From Hydrogenophilales bacterium (GTDB taxonomy: Bacteria; Pseudomonadota; Gammaproteobacteria; Burkholderiales; Thiobacillaceae): a DNA stretch of 64,000 bases. The position numbers were made by a program, and so were the translations under genes. The notes under the pieces were generated by a model. The model ran no database searches and had not been told where the DNA came from. It saw only the letters and a list, made by a program, of their open reading frames with translations. This document shows, one piece after another, positions 16,509 to 26,569 of the stretch (the first letter of the stretch is position 1; each line of letters starts with the position of its first letter). Where the stretch lies: assembly GCA_016195805.1 (NCBI GenBank), contig JACPYT010000018.1, forward strand, positions 77,549-141,548. The letters are read 5' to 3'.

Positions 16509-18247
16509 CGCCTGCCGACACCAGCCACAAGTTGTACGTCCGCCTGCTCGGCTATGTGAAGCCGTACTGGCGCATGTTCGCGCTTTCCATCGTCGCGCTG
16601 GTCCTCACCGCCGCCACCGAACCCGCGCTGCCCGCGCTGTTCAAGCCGCTGCTGGACAAGGGCTTCGTCGCCAAGGACCAGGCTTTCATCCGCTGGGTGC
16701 CGATTCTGCTGCTCGGGCTCTTCATCGTGCGCGGCATCACCAGCTTCGTCAGCACCTATTGCATGGCCTGGGTGGGCAGCCGCCTGGTGATGGATCTGCG
16801 CGCCGCCATGTTCGACAAGCTGATGACGCTGCCGACGCGCTACTTCGATCAGAACCCGAGCGGCCAGCTGATCGCGCAACTCGCCTTCAACGTCACCCAG
16901 GTGACGCAGTCGGCCACCAGTTCGCTGACCACGCTGGTGCGCGAAACGGTGACGGTGCTGGGGCTGCTCGGCTACCTGGTGTGGCTGAACTGGAAGCTGA
17001 CCCTGATCGTGTTCGCGCTGGTGCCGCTCACGCTGTGGGTGGTGCGCGTTGCCAGCAAGCGCCTGCGCGGCCTCTCGCGCAAGGCGCAGCAGAACATCGG
17101 CGAAATCACCCAGGTGGTCGACGAGGCGGTGGGCGGGCATCGCGTGGTCAAGCTGTATGGCGGTGAGGACTACGAGCAGACACGCTTCCGTCAGGCGGCC
17201 AACCTGGCGCGCACGTTCGAGATGAAGCGCGTCGCCGCCAACGCGGTGTACGAACCCGTGATCCAGCTGATCGCCGCGATCGCGCTCGCCGTCATCGTCT
17301 ACATCGCCGCCGACCAGGCGAGCGACAACGCTACGACGGTCGGCGGCTTCGTCGCCTTCTTCATGGCCATGCTGCTGCTGTTCGCCCCGCTGAAACGGCT
17401 CACCTCGGTCAACGACCAGCTGCAGCGCGGGCTGGCCGCCGCCGAGACCATCTTCACCATGCTCGACGAAGACGCCGAGCGCGACAGCGGCAGCCGTACC
17501 CTCCCCCGCACCGAAGGACGGCTGGCGCTGCGCGACGTGACGCTCACCTATCCCGGCAAGACCACGCCGGCGCTGGCCGGCATCACGCTCGACATCGCGC
17601 CCGGCGAAACGGTGGCGCTGGTCGGCGCCTCCGGCTCCGGCAAGACGACGCTGGCCAATCTGGTGCCGCGTTTCTACGACCCAGATTCCGGAATCATCCA
17701 GCTCGACGGCATCGATACCCGCGACATCACATTGCAGAACCTGCGCAGCCACATCGCGCTGGTCTCGCAGGACGTGGTGCTGTTCAACGACACGCTGGGG
17801 CACAACATCGCCTACGGCAGCAAGCGCGACGCCACACCCGACGAGATCCGCGCCGCCTGCATCGCCGCGCATGCCTGGGAATTCATCCAGGCCATGCCCG
17901 ACGGGCTGGACACGCTGATCGGCGAGAACGGCATGCGGCTGTCGGGCGGACAGCGCCAAAGAATTGCCATAGCCCGCGCCATCCTCAAGAACGCGCCCAT
18001 CCTGATCCTCGACGAGGCCACGTCCGCTTTGGACAACGAATCCGAGCGCCACGTCCAGGCCGCGCTCGAGACGCTGATGGAGAACCGCACCACGCTGGTC
18101 ATCGCGCACCGGCTCTCCACGATCGAACGCGCCAACCGGATTGTGGTGCTGGAAGGCGGCCGCATCGTCGAAGTCGGCAGCCACGCCGACCTGATCGCCC
18201 GGCAGGGCCGCTACGCGCAACTGCACGCGCTGCAGTTTTCCGCATGA
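16505..18247 (+). CDS. msbA: Lipid A export ATP-binding/permease protein MsbA
   Basis: A 580-residue ABC half-transporter that flips lipid A core across the inner membrane. Six membrane helices lie in residues about 20-300, including EPALPALFKPLLDKGF after the first helix, typical of MsbA. The nucleotide-binding domain has Walker A GASGSGKTTL, the Q-loop SQDVVLFNDT, the signature LSGGQRQRIAIARA and Walker B ILILDEATSALD. The ATG at 16505 gives the family length; reading farther upstream adds non-conserved residues. It is followed by ttcA with an ATGA overlap. Confidence 0.95.
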   Translation: MTPADTSHKLYVRLLGYVKPYWRMFALSIVALVLTAATEPALPALFKPLLDKGFVAKDQAFIRWVPILLLGLFIVRGITSFVSTYCMAWVGSRLVMDLRAAMFDKLMTLPTRYFDQNPSGQLIAQLAFNVTQVTQSATSSLTTLVRETVTVLGLLGYLVWLNWKLTLIVFALVPLTLWVVRVASKRLRGLSRKAQQNIGEITQVVDEAVGGHRVVKLYGGEDYEQTRFRQAANLARTFEMKRVAANAVYEPVIQLIAAIALAVIVYIAADQASDNATTVGGFVAFFMAMLLLFAPLKRLTSVNDQLQRGLAAAETIFTMLDEDAERDSGSRTLPRTEGRLALRDVTLTYPGKTTPALAGITLDIAPGETVALVGASGSGKTTLANLVPRFYDPDSGIIQLDGIDTRDITLQNLRSHIALVSQDVVLFNDTLGHNIAYGSKRDATPDEIRAACIAAHAWEFIQAMPDGLDTLIGENGMRLSGGQRQRIAIARAILKNAPILILDEATSALDNESERHVQAALETLMENRTTLVIAHRLSTIERANRIVVLEGGRIVEVGSHADLIARQGRYAQLHALQFSA

Positions 18248-19074
18248 GCCAAACATCAAACCCAAGCGCCGTTCGGCCTGAGCCCGTCGAAGGCCTTGTG
18301 TCCGCCCATGCTTCGACAGGCTCAGCACGAACGGACACAGGCTGGGTGAAACCCGCGCGCTCGCTGCTCACTGCGGCCGGGCGCGCCATCGGCGACTTCC
18401 GCATGATCCGCGAAGGCGATCGCATCCTGCTCGGTTTGTCGGGCGGCAAGGATTCGCTGTCGCTGTTGCACACGCTGCATCACCTGCAGCAGAAGGCGCC
18501 GGTGAAATTCGAACTGCTGGCCTGCACGGTCGATCCGCAGTCCGACCAGTTCGATCCGTCGCCGCTCACGCCCTACATGGCCGAACTCGGCGTGCCCTAC
18601 TTCCTCGAATCGCAGCCGATCCTGGAAGAAGCGCAGAAAACCCTGACCAAGGACAGCGACTCGTACTGCGCGTATTGCTCGCGCATGCGGCGCGGCATCC
18701 TCTACCGCGTTGCACGCGAACAGGGCTGCAACGTCGTCGCGCTGGCGCAGCATCTCGACGATCTTGCCGAAACGCTGATGATGTCGATGCTGTTCGGCGG
18801 CAAGCTGCGGACCATGTCGCCGCATTACCTCAACGACGCCGGCGACCTGCGCATCATCCGTCCCTTCGCCTACGCGCGCGAGCGCCAGACCCGCGCCTTC
18901 GCGCACGACGCCGGCCTGCCGGTGATCTTCGAGAACTGCCCGGCGTGCTTCGCCAAGCCGCAGCAGCGCTATGCGATGAAGCAGATGCTGGCCGAACAGG
19001 AAAAGGCGCATCCACGCATCTTCAACAGCCTGCTGACTGCGATGCGGCCGCTGATGGGCGAGCCACCCGTCTGA
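18244..19074 (+). CDS. ttcA: tRNA 2-thiocytidine biosynthesis protein TtcA
   Basis: A 276-residue iron-sulfur enzyme that thiolates C32 of certain tRNAs. The PP-loop motif LGLSGGKDSLSLL lies at residues 63-75, and the cluster-binding Cys pairs are YCAYC (about residues 139-143) and NCPACF (about 235). All core features of TtcA are intact. The N-terminal roughly 10-31 residues are encoded by a dispersed palindromic repeat (RPEPVEG ... STGSAR), an unusual insertion in a housekeeping gene. No other ATG start occurs before FRMIREG, so the repeat peptide is probably part of the product unless a downstream GTG near residue 35 is used. Confidence 0.93.
   Translation: MSQTSNPSAVRPEPVEGLVSAHASTGSARTDTGWVKPARSLLTAAGRAIGDFRMIREGDRILLGLSGGKDSLSLLHTLHHLQQKAPVKFELLACTVDPQSDQFDPSPLTPYMAELGVPYFLESQPILEEAQKTLTKDSDSYCAYCSRMRRGILYRVAREQGCNVVALAQHLDDLAETLMMSMLFGGKLRTMSPHYLNDAGDLRIIRPFAYARERQTRAFAHDAGLPVIFENCPACFAKPQQRYAMKQMLAEQEKAHPRIFNSLLTAMRPLMGEPPV
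18270..18334. repeat. Dispersed palindromic repeat within ttcA 5' end
   Basis: Arms CGTTCGGCCTGAGCC...TCGAAGGC and GCTTCGACAGGCTCAGC...ACG are inverted relative to each other around a short loop. This is the widespread proteobacterial repeat that encodes RPEPVEG and STGSAR when read in frame. It is in frame with ttcA and has no stop. A related half-copy is seen near 49565 in the spacer after hslU. Confidence 0.75.
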
Positions 19075-19160
19075 GTGGTTTGCAAGATTCCAGGCGCCTC
19101 TATTTGCTAGTAGAATCAAGCCTTTGTTTTGATTGATATTTCCACAACGAGAACAAGGTT

Positions 19161-20276
19161 ATGACGGCTTCCTTCATCCCCCCCAAGCGCATCCTCATGG
19201 GCCCCGGCCCGTCCGACGTGCCGCAGCGCATCCTCGATGCGATGGCGCGCCCGACCATCGGCCACCTCGATCCCGCTTTCGTCGACCTGATGGAGCAGAT
19301 CAAGTCCATGTTGCGCATGGCGTTCCAGACGCAGAACGCGCTGACCTTTCCGGTTTCGGCACCCGGCTCGGCGGGAATGGAAATGTGCTTCGTCAATCTG
19401 GTGGAGCCGGGCGACAAGGTGATCGTCTGCCGCAACGGCGTGTTCGGCGGGCGCATGCTGGAGAACGTCAAGCGCACCGGCGGGGTGCCGGTGATCGTCG
19501 ACGACGCCTGGGGCAAACCGGTCGACCCGCAGAAAGTACGCGACGCCTTCAAGGCGAACCCGGATGCAAAAGTGCTGGCGTTCGTCCATGCCGAAACCTC
19601 GACCGGCGCGCAGTCGGACGCCGCAAGCCTGGCGAAGATCGCGCAGGAGTTCGGTGCGCTCACCATCATGGACTGCGTCACCAGCCTCGGCGGCACACCG
19701 GTCTACCTGGACAAGTGGGGCATCGATGCCGCCTATTCCGGCAGCCAGAAATGCCTGTCGTGCACGCCGGGCCTGTCGCCGGTGTCGTTCTCGGAACACG
19801 CCATCGCCCGCATCCAGGCGCGCACCACCCCGGTGCAGAGCTGGTTCCTCGATCTGAATCTGGTGCTCGGCTACTGGCAGTCGGCCGGCAAGCGCACCTA
19901 CCACCATACCGCGCCGATCAACCCCATGTACGGCCTGCACGAGGCGCTGGTGATCCTCGAAGAAGAAGGCCTGGAGAACGCTTGGGCGCGCCACCGCGCG
20001 ATGCACGAAAAACTCAAGGCCGGGCTGGAGGGCATGGGCCTGAAATACGTGGTCGAGGAATCCGCCCGCCTGCCGCAGCTCAACTCGATCTACGTGCCCG
20101 AAGGCATCGACGAGGCAGCGATCCGCGCCCGCCTGCTCAATGAATTCAACCTGGAAATCGGTGCCGGCCTCGGCGACATGGCCGGCAAGATCTGGCGCAT
20201 CGGCCTGATGGGCTATTCTGCCAAGCAGGAAAATGTCGATTATTGCCTGAAGGCGCTGAAAGCCTGCCTAGGCTGA
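19161..20276 (+). CDS. Alanine/serine-glyoxylate aminotransferase family protein (PLP class V)
   Basis: A 371-residue pyridoxal-phosphate enzyme of the Agxt/serine-glyoxylate aminotransferase family. The opening MGPGPSDVPQRIL and the Schiff-base lysine Lys197 in YSGSQKCLSCTPG identify it, with VHAETSTGA and MDCVTSLGG (cofactor Asp) before it. Likely reactions are amino group transfer from serine or alanine to glyoxylate, which removes photorespiratory-type glyoxylate or links to serine and one-carbon metabolism; the exact donor cannot be read from sequence. It has its own 86-base upstream region after ttcA with a TAGAAT box. Confidence 0.9.
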   Translation: MTASFIPPKRILMGPGPSDVPQRILDAMARPTIGHLDPAFVDLMEQIKSMLRMAFQTQNALTFPVSAPGSAGMEMCFVNLVEPGDKVIVCRNGVFGGRMLENVKRTGGVPVIVDDAWGKPVDPQKVRDAFKANPDAKVLAFVHAETSTGAQSDAASLAKIAQEFGALTIMDCVTSLGGTPVYLDKWGIDAAYSGSQKCLSCTPGLSPVSFSEHAIARIQARTTPVQSWFLDLNLVLGYWQSAGKRTYHHTAPINPMYGLHEALVILEEEGLENAWARHRAMHEKLKAGLEGMGLKYVVEESARLPQLNSIYVPEGIDEAAIRARLLNEFNLEIGAGLGDMAGKIWRIGLMGYSAKQENVDYCLKALKACLG

Positions 20277-20369
20277 CGCAGTACGGGCCGAAGACGCTTC
20301 ACATTCGACGATCCCGGTCAGTCCAGGCGGATAATCCGGTCAGCTGCCCCTTCCCCACGAGGACATGCG

Positions 20370-20684
20370 ATGAAAGCCTACTTGATCGATGCCAACCAGC
20401 AAACCGTCACAGCGGTCGACATCGCCGATGGACTGAACGGCATCCGGCGGCTGATCGGCTATGACTCGGTCGATTCGGAGGAAATCGATGCCAGCGGCGA
20501 CCGCCTGTTCTTCGACGAAGGCTGCTTTCTGCGCGACCAGACCGGCAAGGGTCGCTTCAAGCTCGACAACCTGGTGCCGGTGGCGGACAAGGCGGTGGTG
20601 GTCGGCTCAAGCGACGACGGCGTCACCCTGAAAGATCCCGCTGCCCCATTGGCCGATTTGCAGCGCCGCATCACCTGGCTGTAA
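20370..20684 (+). CDS. Conserved hypothetical protein, 104 aa
   Basis: No family is recognised. The protein is acidic and soluble, without signal peptide or membrane segment. It begins MKAYLIDANQQTVTAVDI, with a short beta-rich pattern and LFFDEGCFLRDQTG in the middle, and ends RRITWL. The overall look resembles small phage or plasmid-type DUF3846-like proteins, but I would not press this. It stands alone on the plus strand before a run of minus-strand genes. Confidence 0.65.
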   Translation: MKAYLIDANQQTVTAVDIADGLNGIRRLIGYDSVDSEEIDASGDRLFFDEGCFLRDQTGKGRFKLDNLVPVADKAVVVGSSDDGVTLKDPAAPLADLQRRITWL

Positions 20685-20779
20685 ACGGCCAACGCATTCA
20701 GCCGGCAAGCTCACCTCGTTATGGTGCAGCCCCTGCCGCCCCAAAGCGCAGTTGCGGCAGGTCGATGGGCAGCGCGCCG

Positions 20780-20938
20780 TCAGACCCACCCCACCAGCAG
20801 CAGCACAATCAGAATTACGACAATCAGTCCGACGCCGCCGCTCGGTCCGTAACCCCAGCCACGGCTGTAAGGCCAGGCGGGGACCGCGCCAATCAGGATC
20901 AGGATCAATACGATCAACAGTATGGTTCCGATGCTCAT
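20780..20938 (-). CDS. DUF3309-like small membrane protein
   Basis: A 52-residue very hydrophobic protein that begins MSIGTILLIVLILILIGAVP, has the Gly/Tyr-rich middle PYSRGWGYGPSGG and a second hydrophobic segment GLIVVILIVLLLVGWV. This two-helix, GYGPSGG-centred layout is that of the DUF3309 family. It would sit in the inner membrane. The start is the first ATG in frame; the function is unknown. It may have been missed by automated gene calls because of its small size. Confidence 0.8.
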   Translation of the reverse strand: MSIGTILLIVLILILIGAVPAWPYSRGWGYGPSGGVGLIVVILIVLLLVGWV

Positions 20939-20967
20939 GATTTATTCCTTGTGTATCGTAGCGCGCC

Positions 20968-21354
20968 CTACCCACCCAGGCCGCCGCCAGAAAAATAGCC
21001 CAGTTTCTGCTTGTCCTCTTCGGTACACGCGTCGTTCAGACACAGGAACTTTGTCCCGTTGTCGTCAAGGCTGACAAGGTTGATATCGGGCTCTTCGAAG
21101 CCGTCGGTTTCAGTAAAAATGAAGTGGTAGCTATCGCCGACCTGCAATTCCAGTACCCCTTCGTTGCTCTCGCCATAGTCATGCCAGCGGTCACCCTTGC
21201 CGCCGGGAATTGCCGGCGCCGACTGGCCGTTCGTGTCGTCTTTCCAGGCGACGATGACGGAGCGGCCCAGCATTTCGCTGGCTTTGTCAACGGCGGCTCG
21301 ACGCGCTTGCGAAAAGCCAGTCAGGTCGTTATCCGGTAATGCGACTCTTTGCAT
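20968..21354 (-). CDS. Conserved hypothetical protein, 128 aa
   Basis: A soluble acidic protein that begins MQRVALPDNDLTGFSQARRA and has SVIVAWKDD, then HDYGESNEG and LQVGDSYHFIF. It looks like the small DUF5619/AF1514-like group, but the match is uncertain. The start at 21354 is preferred to the ATG 45 bases earlier because GGAGACC precedes it as a ribosome site. Two cysteines near the end (LCLNDACTEED) are six apart. It is followed after 29 bases by the DUF3309-like gene on the same strand. Confidence 0.7.
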   Translation of the reverse strand: MQRVALPDNDLTGFSQARRAAVDKASEMLGRSVIVAWKDDTNGQSAPAIPGGKGDRWHDYGESNEGVLELQVGDSYHFIFTETDGFEEPDINLVSLDDNGTKFLCLNDACTEEDKQKLGYFSGGGLGG

Positions 21355-21623
21355 GCTGGTCTCCTGTGCCTGTGAATGGCATTCGCCTTTCTCGATCAAG
21401 AACTGGCAATGTCATCTTGCCCGGGTTGTCGCGAAAGGCGGGTAGGATTCGGCCTATTCGCATGCAGGCGTCGGCTGAAAGTCTGGCGCGCATGATCTAA
21501 CGGCGTGCAGGGCCCACGGCAGCCATCGTCGCCCGAACGGCGGCTGGGTACAGATACTCAGGCAAGCGGCGGAACCCTGGCGGCAGACTTGCGCAGGGCC
21601 GCACGGGTTACGGCATGCGCGGC

Positions 21624-22454
21624 CTACAATCCCAGCCGCTGCCAGATCGTCGTGCTGGGACCCGCCTGGTTCATGGTGTAGAAATGCAGGCCCGGCGCGC
21701 CGCCGGCAAGCAGGCGGTCGCACAGATCGGTCACCACATCCAGCCCGAAGGCGCGGATCGACGCCAGATCGTCGCCATAGCTCTCCAGCTTCTTTCTCAG
21801 CCAGCGCGGGATTTCGGCGCCGCAGGCATCGGAGAAGCGCGCCAGTTGCACGTAGTTGCCGATCGGCATGATGCCGGGGACGATGGGAATGGAAACACCA
21901 AGCGCGCGCGCGTCTTCGACGAAGTTGAAGTAGGCGTCGGCGTTGAAGAAATACTGCGTGATCGCGGAGTCGGCGCCGGCGTCGACCTTGCGCTTGAAGT
22001 TGACCAAGTCCTCGGTGGAGGAACGTGCCTGCGGGTGAATTTCCGGATAGGCTGCCACTTCGATCTCGAACCAGTCGCCGGTTTCCTTGCGGATGAAGGC
22101 CACCAGTTCGTTGGCGTAGTTGAACTCGCCAGCGTCCAGGGTACCCGAGGGCAGATCGCCGCGCAGCGCGACCAGATGGCGGATGCCCTGGCTTTTGTAG
22201 GCGTTGAGGATGTCGCGGATGCTGTCCTCGGTCGAGCCGATGCACGACAGGTGCGGCGCGGCTTCCGAACCGGAGGCCTGGATCTCGCGCACGGTTTCCA
22301 GGGTGCGGTCGCGGGTCGATCCGCCGGCGCCGAAGGTGACGGAAAAGAATTTGGGCTTGAGCTGGGCAAGCTGCTCCCGCGTGGCGCGAAGTTTCTCCAC
22401 GCCTTCCGCCGTCTTGGGCGGGAAGAACTCAAAGCTGAAGGTACGCGTAGTCAA
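21624..22454 (-). CDS. metF: 5,10-Methylenetetrahydrofolate reductase
   Basis: A 276-residue flavoenzyme that reduces methylene-THF to methyl-THF, supplying the methyl group for methionine synthesis. Family motifs are FSFEFFPPK (residues 6-14), VTFGAGGSTRDRT (about 40-52), HLVALRGDLPSG (flavin site) and PGIMPIGNY. The length is normal. It lies nine bases after a small membrane protein gene that follows ahcY, and so belongs to the transcript governed by the SAH riboswitch. Confidence 0.96.
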   Translation of the reverse strand: MTTRTFSFEFFPPKTAEGVEKLRATREQLAQLKPKFFSVTFGAGGSTRDRTLETVREIQASGSEAAPHLSCIGSTEDSIRDILNAYKSQGIRHLVALRGDLPSGTLDAGEFNYANELVAFIRKETGDWFEIEVAAYPEIHPQARSSTEDLVNFKRKVDAGADSAITQYFFNADAYFNFVEDARALGVSIPIVPGIMPIGNYVQLARFSDACGAEIPRWLRKKLESYGDDLASIRAFGLDVVTDLCDRLLAGGAPGLHFYTMNQAGPSTTIWQRLGL

Positions 22455-22463
22455 GATTCAATC

Positions 22464-22802
22464 CTAGTAAGGGATGAGGGCGGACAGCGCCCAGGCGATC
22501 ACGCCATACAGGATCGCGCCGACGATCGCCGAGGCGAGACCCCGCACCTCGAAACCGGGGATGAGCGCGCTGGCGAGCCAGAACAGCAGCCCGTTCAGCA
22601 CCAGATAGAAGATGCCCAGCGTCAACACCGTGAGCGGCAGCGTGAGGAGCGTCAATACCGGCCGCACCAGCGTGTTGATGAAACCCAGCGCCAGCGCGGC
22701 GACCAGCGCCGTGCCGAATCCGGACACCCGGATGGTGGGCAGCAGATACGTCACCGCCAGCAGGGCGACGGCATTCAGGATCCACAGCAGCATCAGACGC
22801 AT
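22464..22802 (-). CDS. Small membrane protein, phage-holin-like superfamily (PF04020 type)
   Basis: A 112-residue integral membrane protein with four predicted helices separated by short loops: LLWILNAVALLAVTYLLP, then a Gly/Ala-rich second helix, LPLTVLTLGIFYLVLNGLLF and a last helix ending in SALIPY. This is the pattern of the mycobacteriophage holin-type PF04020 family, which is common in bacterial chromosomes and need not be of phage origin. No phage genes are nearby. It sits between ahcY and metF, in the conserved betaproteobacterial order ahcY-membrane protein-metF. The function is not established. Confidence 0.85.
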   Translation of the reverse strand: MRLMLLWILNAVALLAVTYLLPTIRVSGFGTALVAALALGFINTLVRPVLTLLTLPLTVLTLGIFYLVLNGLLFWLASALIPGFEVRGLASAIVGAILYGVIAWALSALIPY

Positions 22803-22826
22803 GGCGCGCTCCTTTCAGAGGATCGA

Positions 22827-24245
22827 TCAATAGCGATAGTGCTCGGCTTTGTAGGGGCCCTGTTTCGGCACGCCGATGTAGGAAGCCTGCTGGTCGGTCA
22901 GCTCGGTCAACTGCGCGTTGAGCTTCTTCAGCTGCAGGCGCGCGACCTTCTCGTCGAGATGCTTGGGCAGTGTGTAGACGCCGACAGGATACTTGCCGGA
23001 ATCGCGTTCCTGCCACAGCTCGATCTGCGCGATGGTCTGGTTGGCGAACGACGAGCTCATCACGTACGACGGATGGCCGGTGGCGCAGCCGAGGTTCACC
23101 AGGCGGCCCTTGGCAAGAAGAATGATGCGCTTGCCGTCAGGGAAGATCACATGGTCGACCTGCGGCTTGATCTCTTCCCACTGGTATTTCTCGATGCTGG
23201 CGACGTCGATCTCGTTGTCGAAGTGACCGATGTTGCAGACGATCGCCTGGTCCTTCATCTTCGCCATGTGGTCGTGGTTGATGACGTGGAAGTTGCCGGT
23301 GGCGGTGACGAAAATGTCGGCCTTGTCGGCGGCGTATTCCATGGTCACCACGCGGTAGCCTTCCATCGCCGCCTGCAGCGCGCAGATCGGGTCGATCTCG
23401 GTCACCCACACCTGCGCGGAGAGCGCGCGCAGCGCCTGCGCCGAACCCTTGCCCACGTCGCCGTAGCCGGCGACCAGAGCGACCTTGCCCGCCACCATCA
23501 CGTCGGTCGCGCGCTTGATGCCGTCGACCAGCGATTCGCGGCAGCCGTACAGGTTGTCGAACTTGGACTTGGTCACCGAATCGTTGACGTTGATCGCCGG
23601 GAACTTGAGCTCGCCGCGTGCGTGCATCTGGTACAGGCGGTGCACACCGGTGGTGGTCTCCTCGGTCACGCCCTTGACGGCGGCCAGACGGCTGGAGTAC
23701 CAGCCCGGCTGCGCGGCCACCTTGGCCTTGATCGCGGCATACAGCACGCGCTCTTCCTCGCTGGTGGGGTTGGCGATCACGGAAATATCCTTTTCAGCGC
23801 GCGCCCCAAGATGCAGCAGCAAGGTGGCGTCGCCGCCGTCGTCGAGAATCATGTTCGAGTAGCCGCCATCGGCCCACTCGAAGATGCGGTGGGTGTAGTC
23901 CCAGTAGTCGGTGAGCGACTCGCCCTTGACCGCGAAGACGGGAACACCGGTGGCTGCGATGGCCGCGGCGGCGTGGTCCTGCGTCGAGAAGATGTTGCAC
24001 GAGGCCCAGCGCACTTCGGCGCCGAGCGCGGTCAGCGTCTCGATCAGCACGGCGGTCTGGATGGTCATGTGCAGCGAACCGGTGATGCGCGCGCCCTTCA
24101 AGGGCTGGCTCGCGGCGAACTCCTCGCGGATCGCCATCAGGCCCGGCATTTCGGTTTCGGCGATGCGGATTTCCTTGCGGCCCCAGTCGGCAAGCGCGAG
24201 GTCGGCAATCACATAGTCGGCGGTGGAATTGAGTGCGGCGTTCAT
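22827..24245 (-). CDS. ahcY: S-adenosylhomocysteine hydrolase
   Basis: Reversible hydrolysis of S-adenosylhomocysteine to adenosine and homocysteine with bound NAD (472 aa). Signs are [41 protein letters not shown], the Rossmann [13 protein letters not shown] and the C-terminal [10 protein letters not shown]. The extended insert typical of bacterial enzymes is present. The ATG at 24245 is preferred over the adjacent GTG because a strong AAGGAGG lies five bases before it. Directly upstream is an SAH riboswitch, so the gene should be switched on when its substrate accumulates. Confidence 0.97.
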   Translation of the reverse strand: MNAALNSTADYVIADLALADWGRKEIRIAETEMPGLMAIREEFAASQPLKGARITGSLHMTIQTAVLIETLTALGAEVRWASCNIFSTQDHAAAAIAATGVPVFAVKGESLTDYWDYTHRIFEWADGGYSNMILDDGGDATLLLHLGARAEKDISVIANPTSEEERVLYAAIKAKVAAQPGWYSSRLAAVKGVTEETTTGVHRLYQMHARGELKFPAINVNDSVTKSKFDNLYGCRESLVDGIKRATDVMVAGKVALVAGYGDVGKGSAQALRALSAQVWVTEIDPICALQAAMEGYRVVTMEYAADKADIFVTATGNFHVINHDHMAKMKDQAIVCNIGHFDNEIDVASIEKYQWEEIKPQVDHVIFPDGKRIILLAKGRLVNLGCATGHPSYVMSSSFANQTIAQIELWQERDSGKYPVGVYTLPKHLDEKVARLQLKKLNAQLTELTDQQASYIGVPKQGPYKAEHYRY

Positions 24246-24274
24246 CACGCCCTCCTTTCGTTCAGAAAAAGAAA

Positions 24275-24341
24275 ACGTGAGCGCCGTTGAAAGGAAGCGT
24301 CCTGAGCCTGGCGGGTGAACCGTCGCAGCGCTCCTCAGAAC
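24275..24341 (-). ncRNA. SAH riboswitch in ahcY leader
   Basis: On the minus strand the leader contains the conserved blocks GAGGAGCGCTGCGACGG, then GCCAGGCTC and finally AACGGCGCTCAC, in the order and spacing of the SAH riboswitch class known upstream of ahcY in proteobacteria. The last block can pair with the first (GAGCGC/GCGCTC), giving the pseudoknotted fold. The ribosome site AAGGAGG lies about 15 bases after it. With the next 240 bases up to the PEP-CTERM gene, this fills the 24246-24617 gap, which otherwise holds only promoter elements. Confidence 0.9.
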
Positions 24342-24523
24342 CGAGGCGGCATTCTACCCCGGAAGCGCCAAATGCAGAATGTGTATCAGGGATGGCTGGG
24401 TAATTGCACTCTCCATAACGCCTCTCTGCTTTATGTCGGCATTCTTTACACCCGCTAACGCGACTTCCTGTAACCGCAGCGCAACGGATTGTTTTGCCTT
24501 GTAATAATCAATCACCGCAAGGC

Positions 24524-24539
24524 AGGAACACATTTTGCG
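24524..24539 (+). promoter_or_regulatory. Candidate sigma-54 promoter of the PEP-CTERM gene
   Basis: AGGAACACATTTTGCG has GG and GC at exact -24/-12 spacing with a TTGC core, a good fit to the sigma-54 consensus. It lies about 80 bases upstream of the ATG. PEP-CTERM genes in related bacteria are often under sigma-54 with the PrsR activator; that link is inference. Confidence 0.55.
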
Positions 24540-24617
24540 TTCAAGCGTCGAGACCGCTCGACGCTCAGCAAGCCGAGCAGACCGAAATAACGAATCCAAC
24601 AAAGACGAAGAGGAAAC

Positions 24618-25285
24618 ATGAAGCACATCACAAGAACATTAGCGGGGATTGCTTTGGGCTGCTGCATGGCCCCCCTATCGCGCAGGCCGCCCCCCTCGAA
24701 CGCTTATTTATAGGCGAAATCGGCCAACTATCCGGTGGGTTAGGCACCTCAGCCAATCAGCTCGGCGGAGGCATTTTCTCCGCATATTCCGGTTCGCTGC
24801 CTATCGGCAGCGCCAGTTTTGTCAGCCAAGGCAGTACCGACGGCGCCATGCTAATGGGAATCGTGCAAGGTCCTGGCGATTTCAGCACCGGGTTTCTTTG
24901 GCAAGGCCATACAGCTTATGCGACCACACTGAACGGTGCACCGAGCGGCAACATAATCAACAACACCATGACACTGGATATGTCGGGTTTCACCGGCGAG
25001 TGGAATGGGGTCTCGTTCAATGCAACACCCGATCCCGGCACTTTGGCGACCGCAGTATCGCTCATTGGTAACGGAGTGTATTTCTACACTGCGGATTGGA
25101 CGCACCTGGTCACCGCCAGCGAGGTACCCGCGCCGTACTATGGCTTCACACTTAGCCTCCACTTGGAGGGCATTGCGGTTACCAGCCTTGCCGCACCCGT
25201 TCCGGAAGCCGATACCTATGCCATGATGACGGCGGGGTTGGGACTGGTCGGACTGATGGCGCGCCGTCGTCGCAAGCAGGTCTGA
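24618..25285 (+). CDS. PEP-CTERM sorted protein, frameshifted after the signal peptide
   Basis: A secreted protein meant to be anchored or processed by exosortase. The C-terminus has the PEP motif PVPEADTYAMM, a hydrophobic helix and the basic tail ARRRRKQV. The N-terminus is split. From ATG 24618 (after a good GAGGAAAC ribosome site) one reads MKHITRTLAGIALGCCMAP, a signal peptide, but that frame soon stops. The frame that carries the body begins with IAQAAPLERLF, the natural signal cleavage region. One extra C in the run of six at 24670-24675 restores a perfect signal peptide. The gene is therefore either mutated, wrongly sequenced, or switched by slippage. The body (about 200 residues) is Gly/Ser/Thr-rich with no other known domain. 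Confidence 0.75.
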
Positions 25286-25301
25286 CCGCCACGCCCTAAC
25301 G

Positions 25302-25330
25302 AAAAAGAGCCGGATCATCCGGCTCTTTTT
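25302..25330. terminator. Bidirectional terminator between PEP-CTERM gene and metK
   Basis: AAAAAGAGCCGGA, loop TCA, TCCGGCTCTTTTT: a perfect 13-base inverted repeat ending in T runs on both strands. It serves the PEP-CTERM gene (+) and metK (-). Confidence 0.93.
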
Positions 25331-25363
25331 CATTTCTGCAACAAGCTTAGACAGGCAACCGCA

Positions 25364-26530
<1,167 letters not shown>

Positions 26531-26546
26531 GACTGCTCCTGTTGCC

Positions 26547-26569
26547 CCGGTTACCGACTGCGTAACCGG
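26547..26569 (-). promoter_or_regulatory. Stem-loop in the metK leader
   Basis: Arms CCGGTTAC and GTAACCGG pair perfectly over a seven-base loop, about 17 bases before the metK ATG. A TTGACA box lies about 100 bases before the ATG, so the hairpin belongs to the mRNA leader. It may regulate translation; none of the SAM riboswitch cores I know is recognisable. Confidence 0.45.

Noticed and set aside
22464-22802. Prophage signal from the holin-like gene
   Set aside because: No endolysin or structural genes are near; PF04020-type proteins are common chromosomal proteins.
21615-24290. Very long plus-strand frame across metF and ahcY
   Set aside because: Shadow of the real minus-strand genes; no conserved motif.
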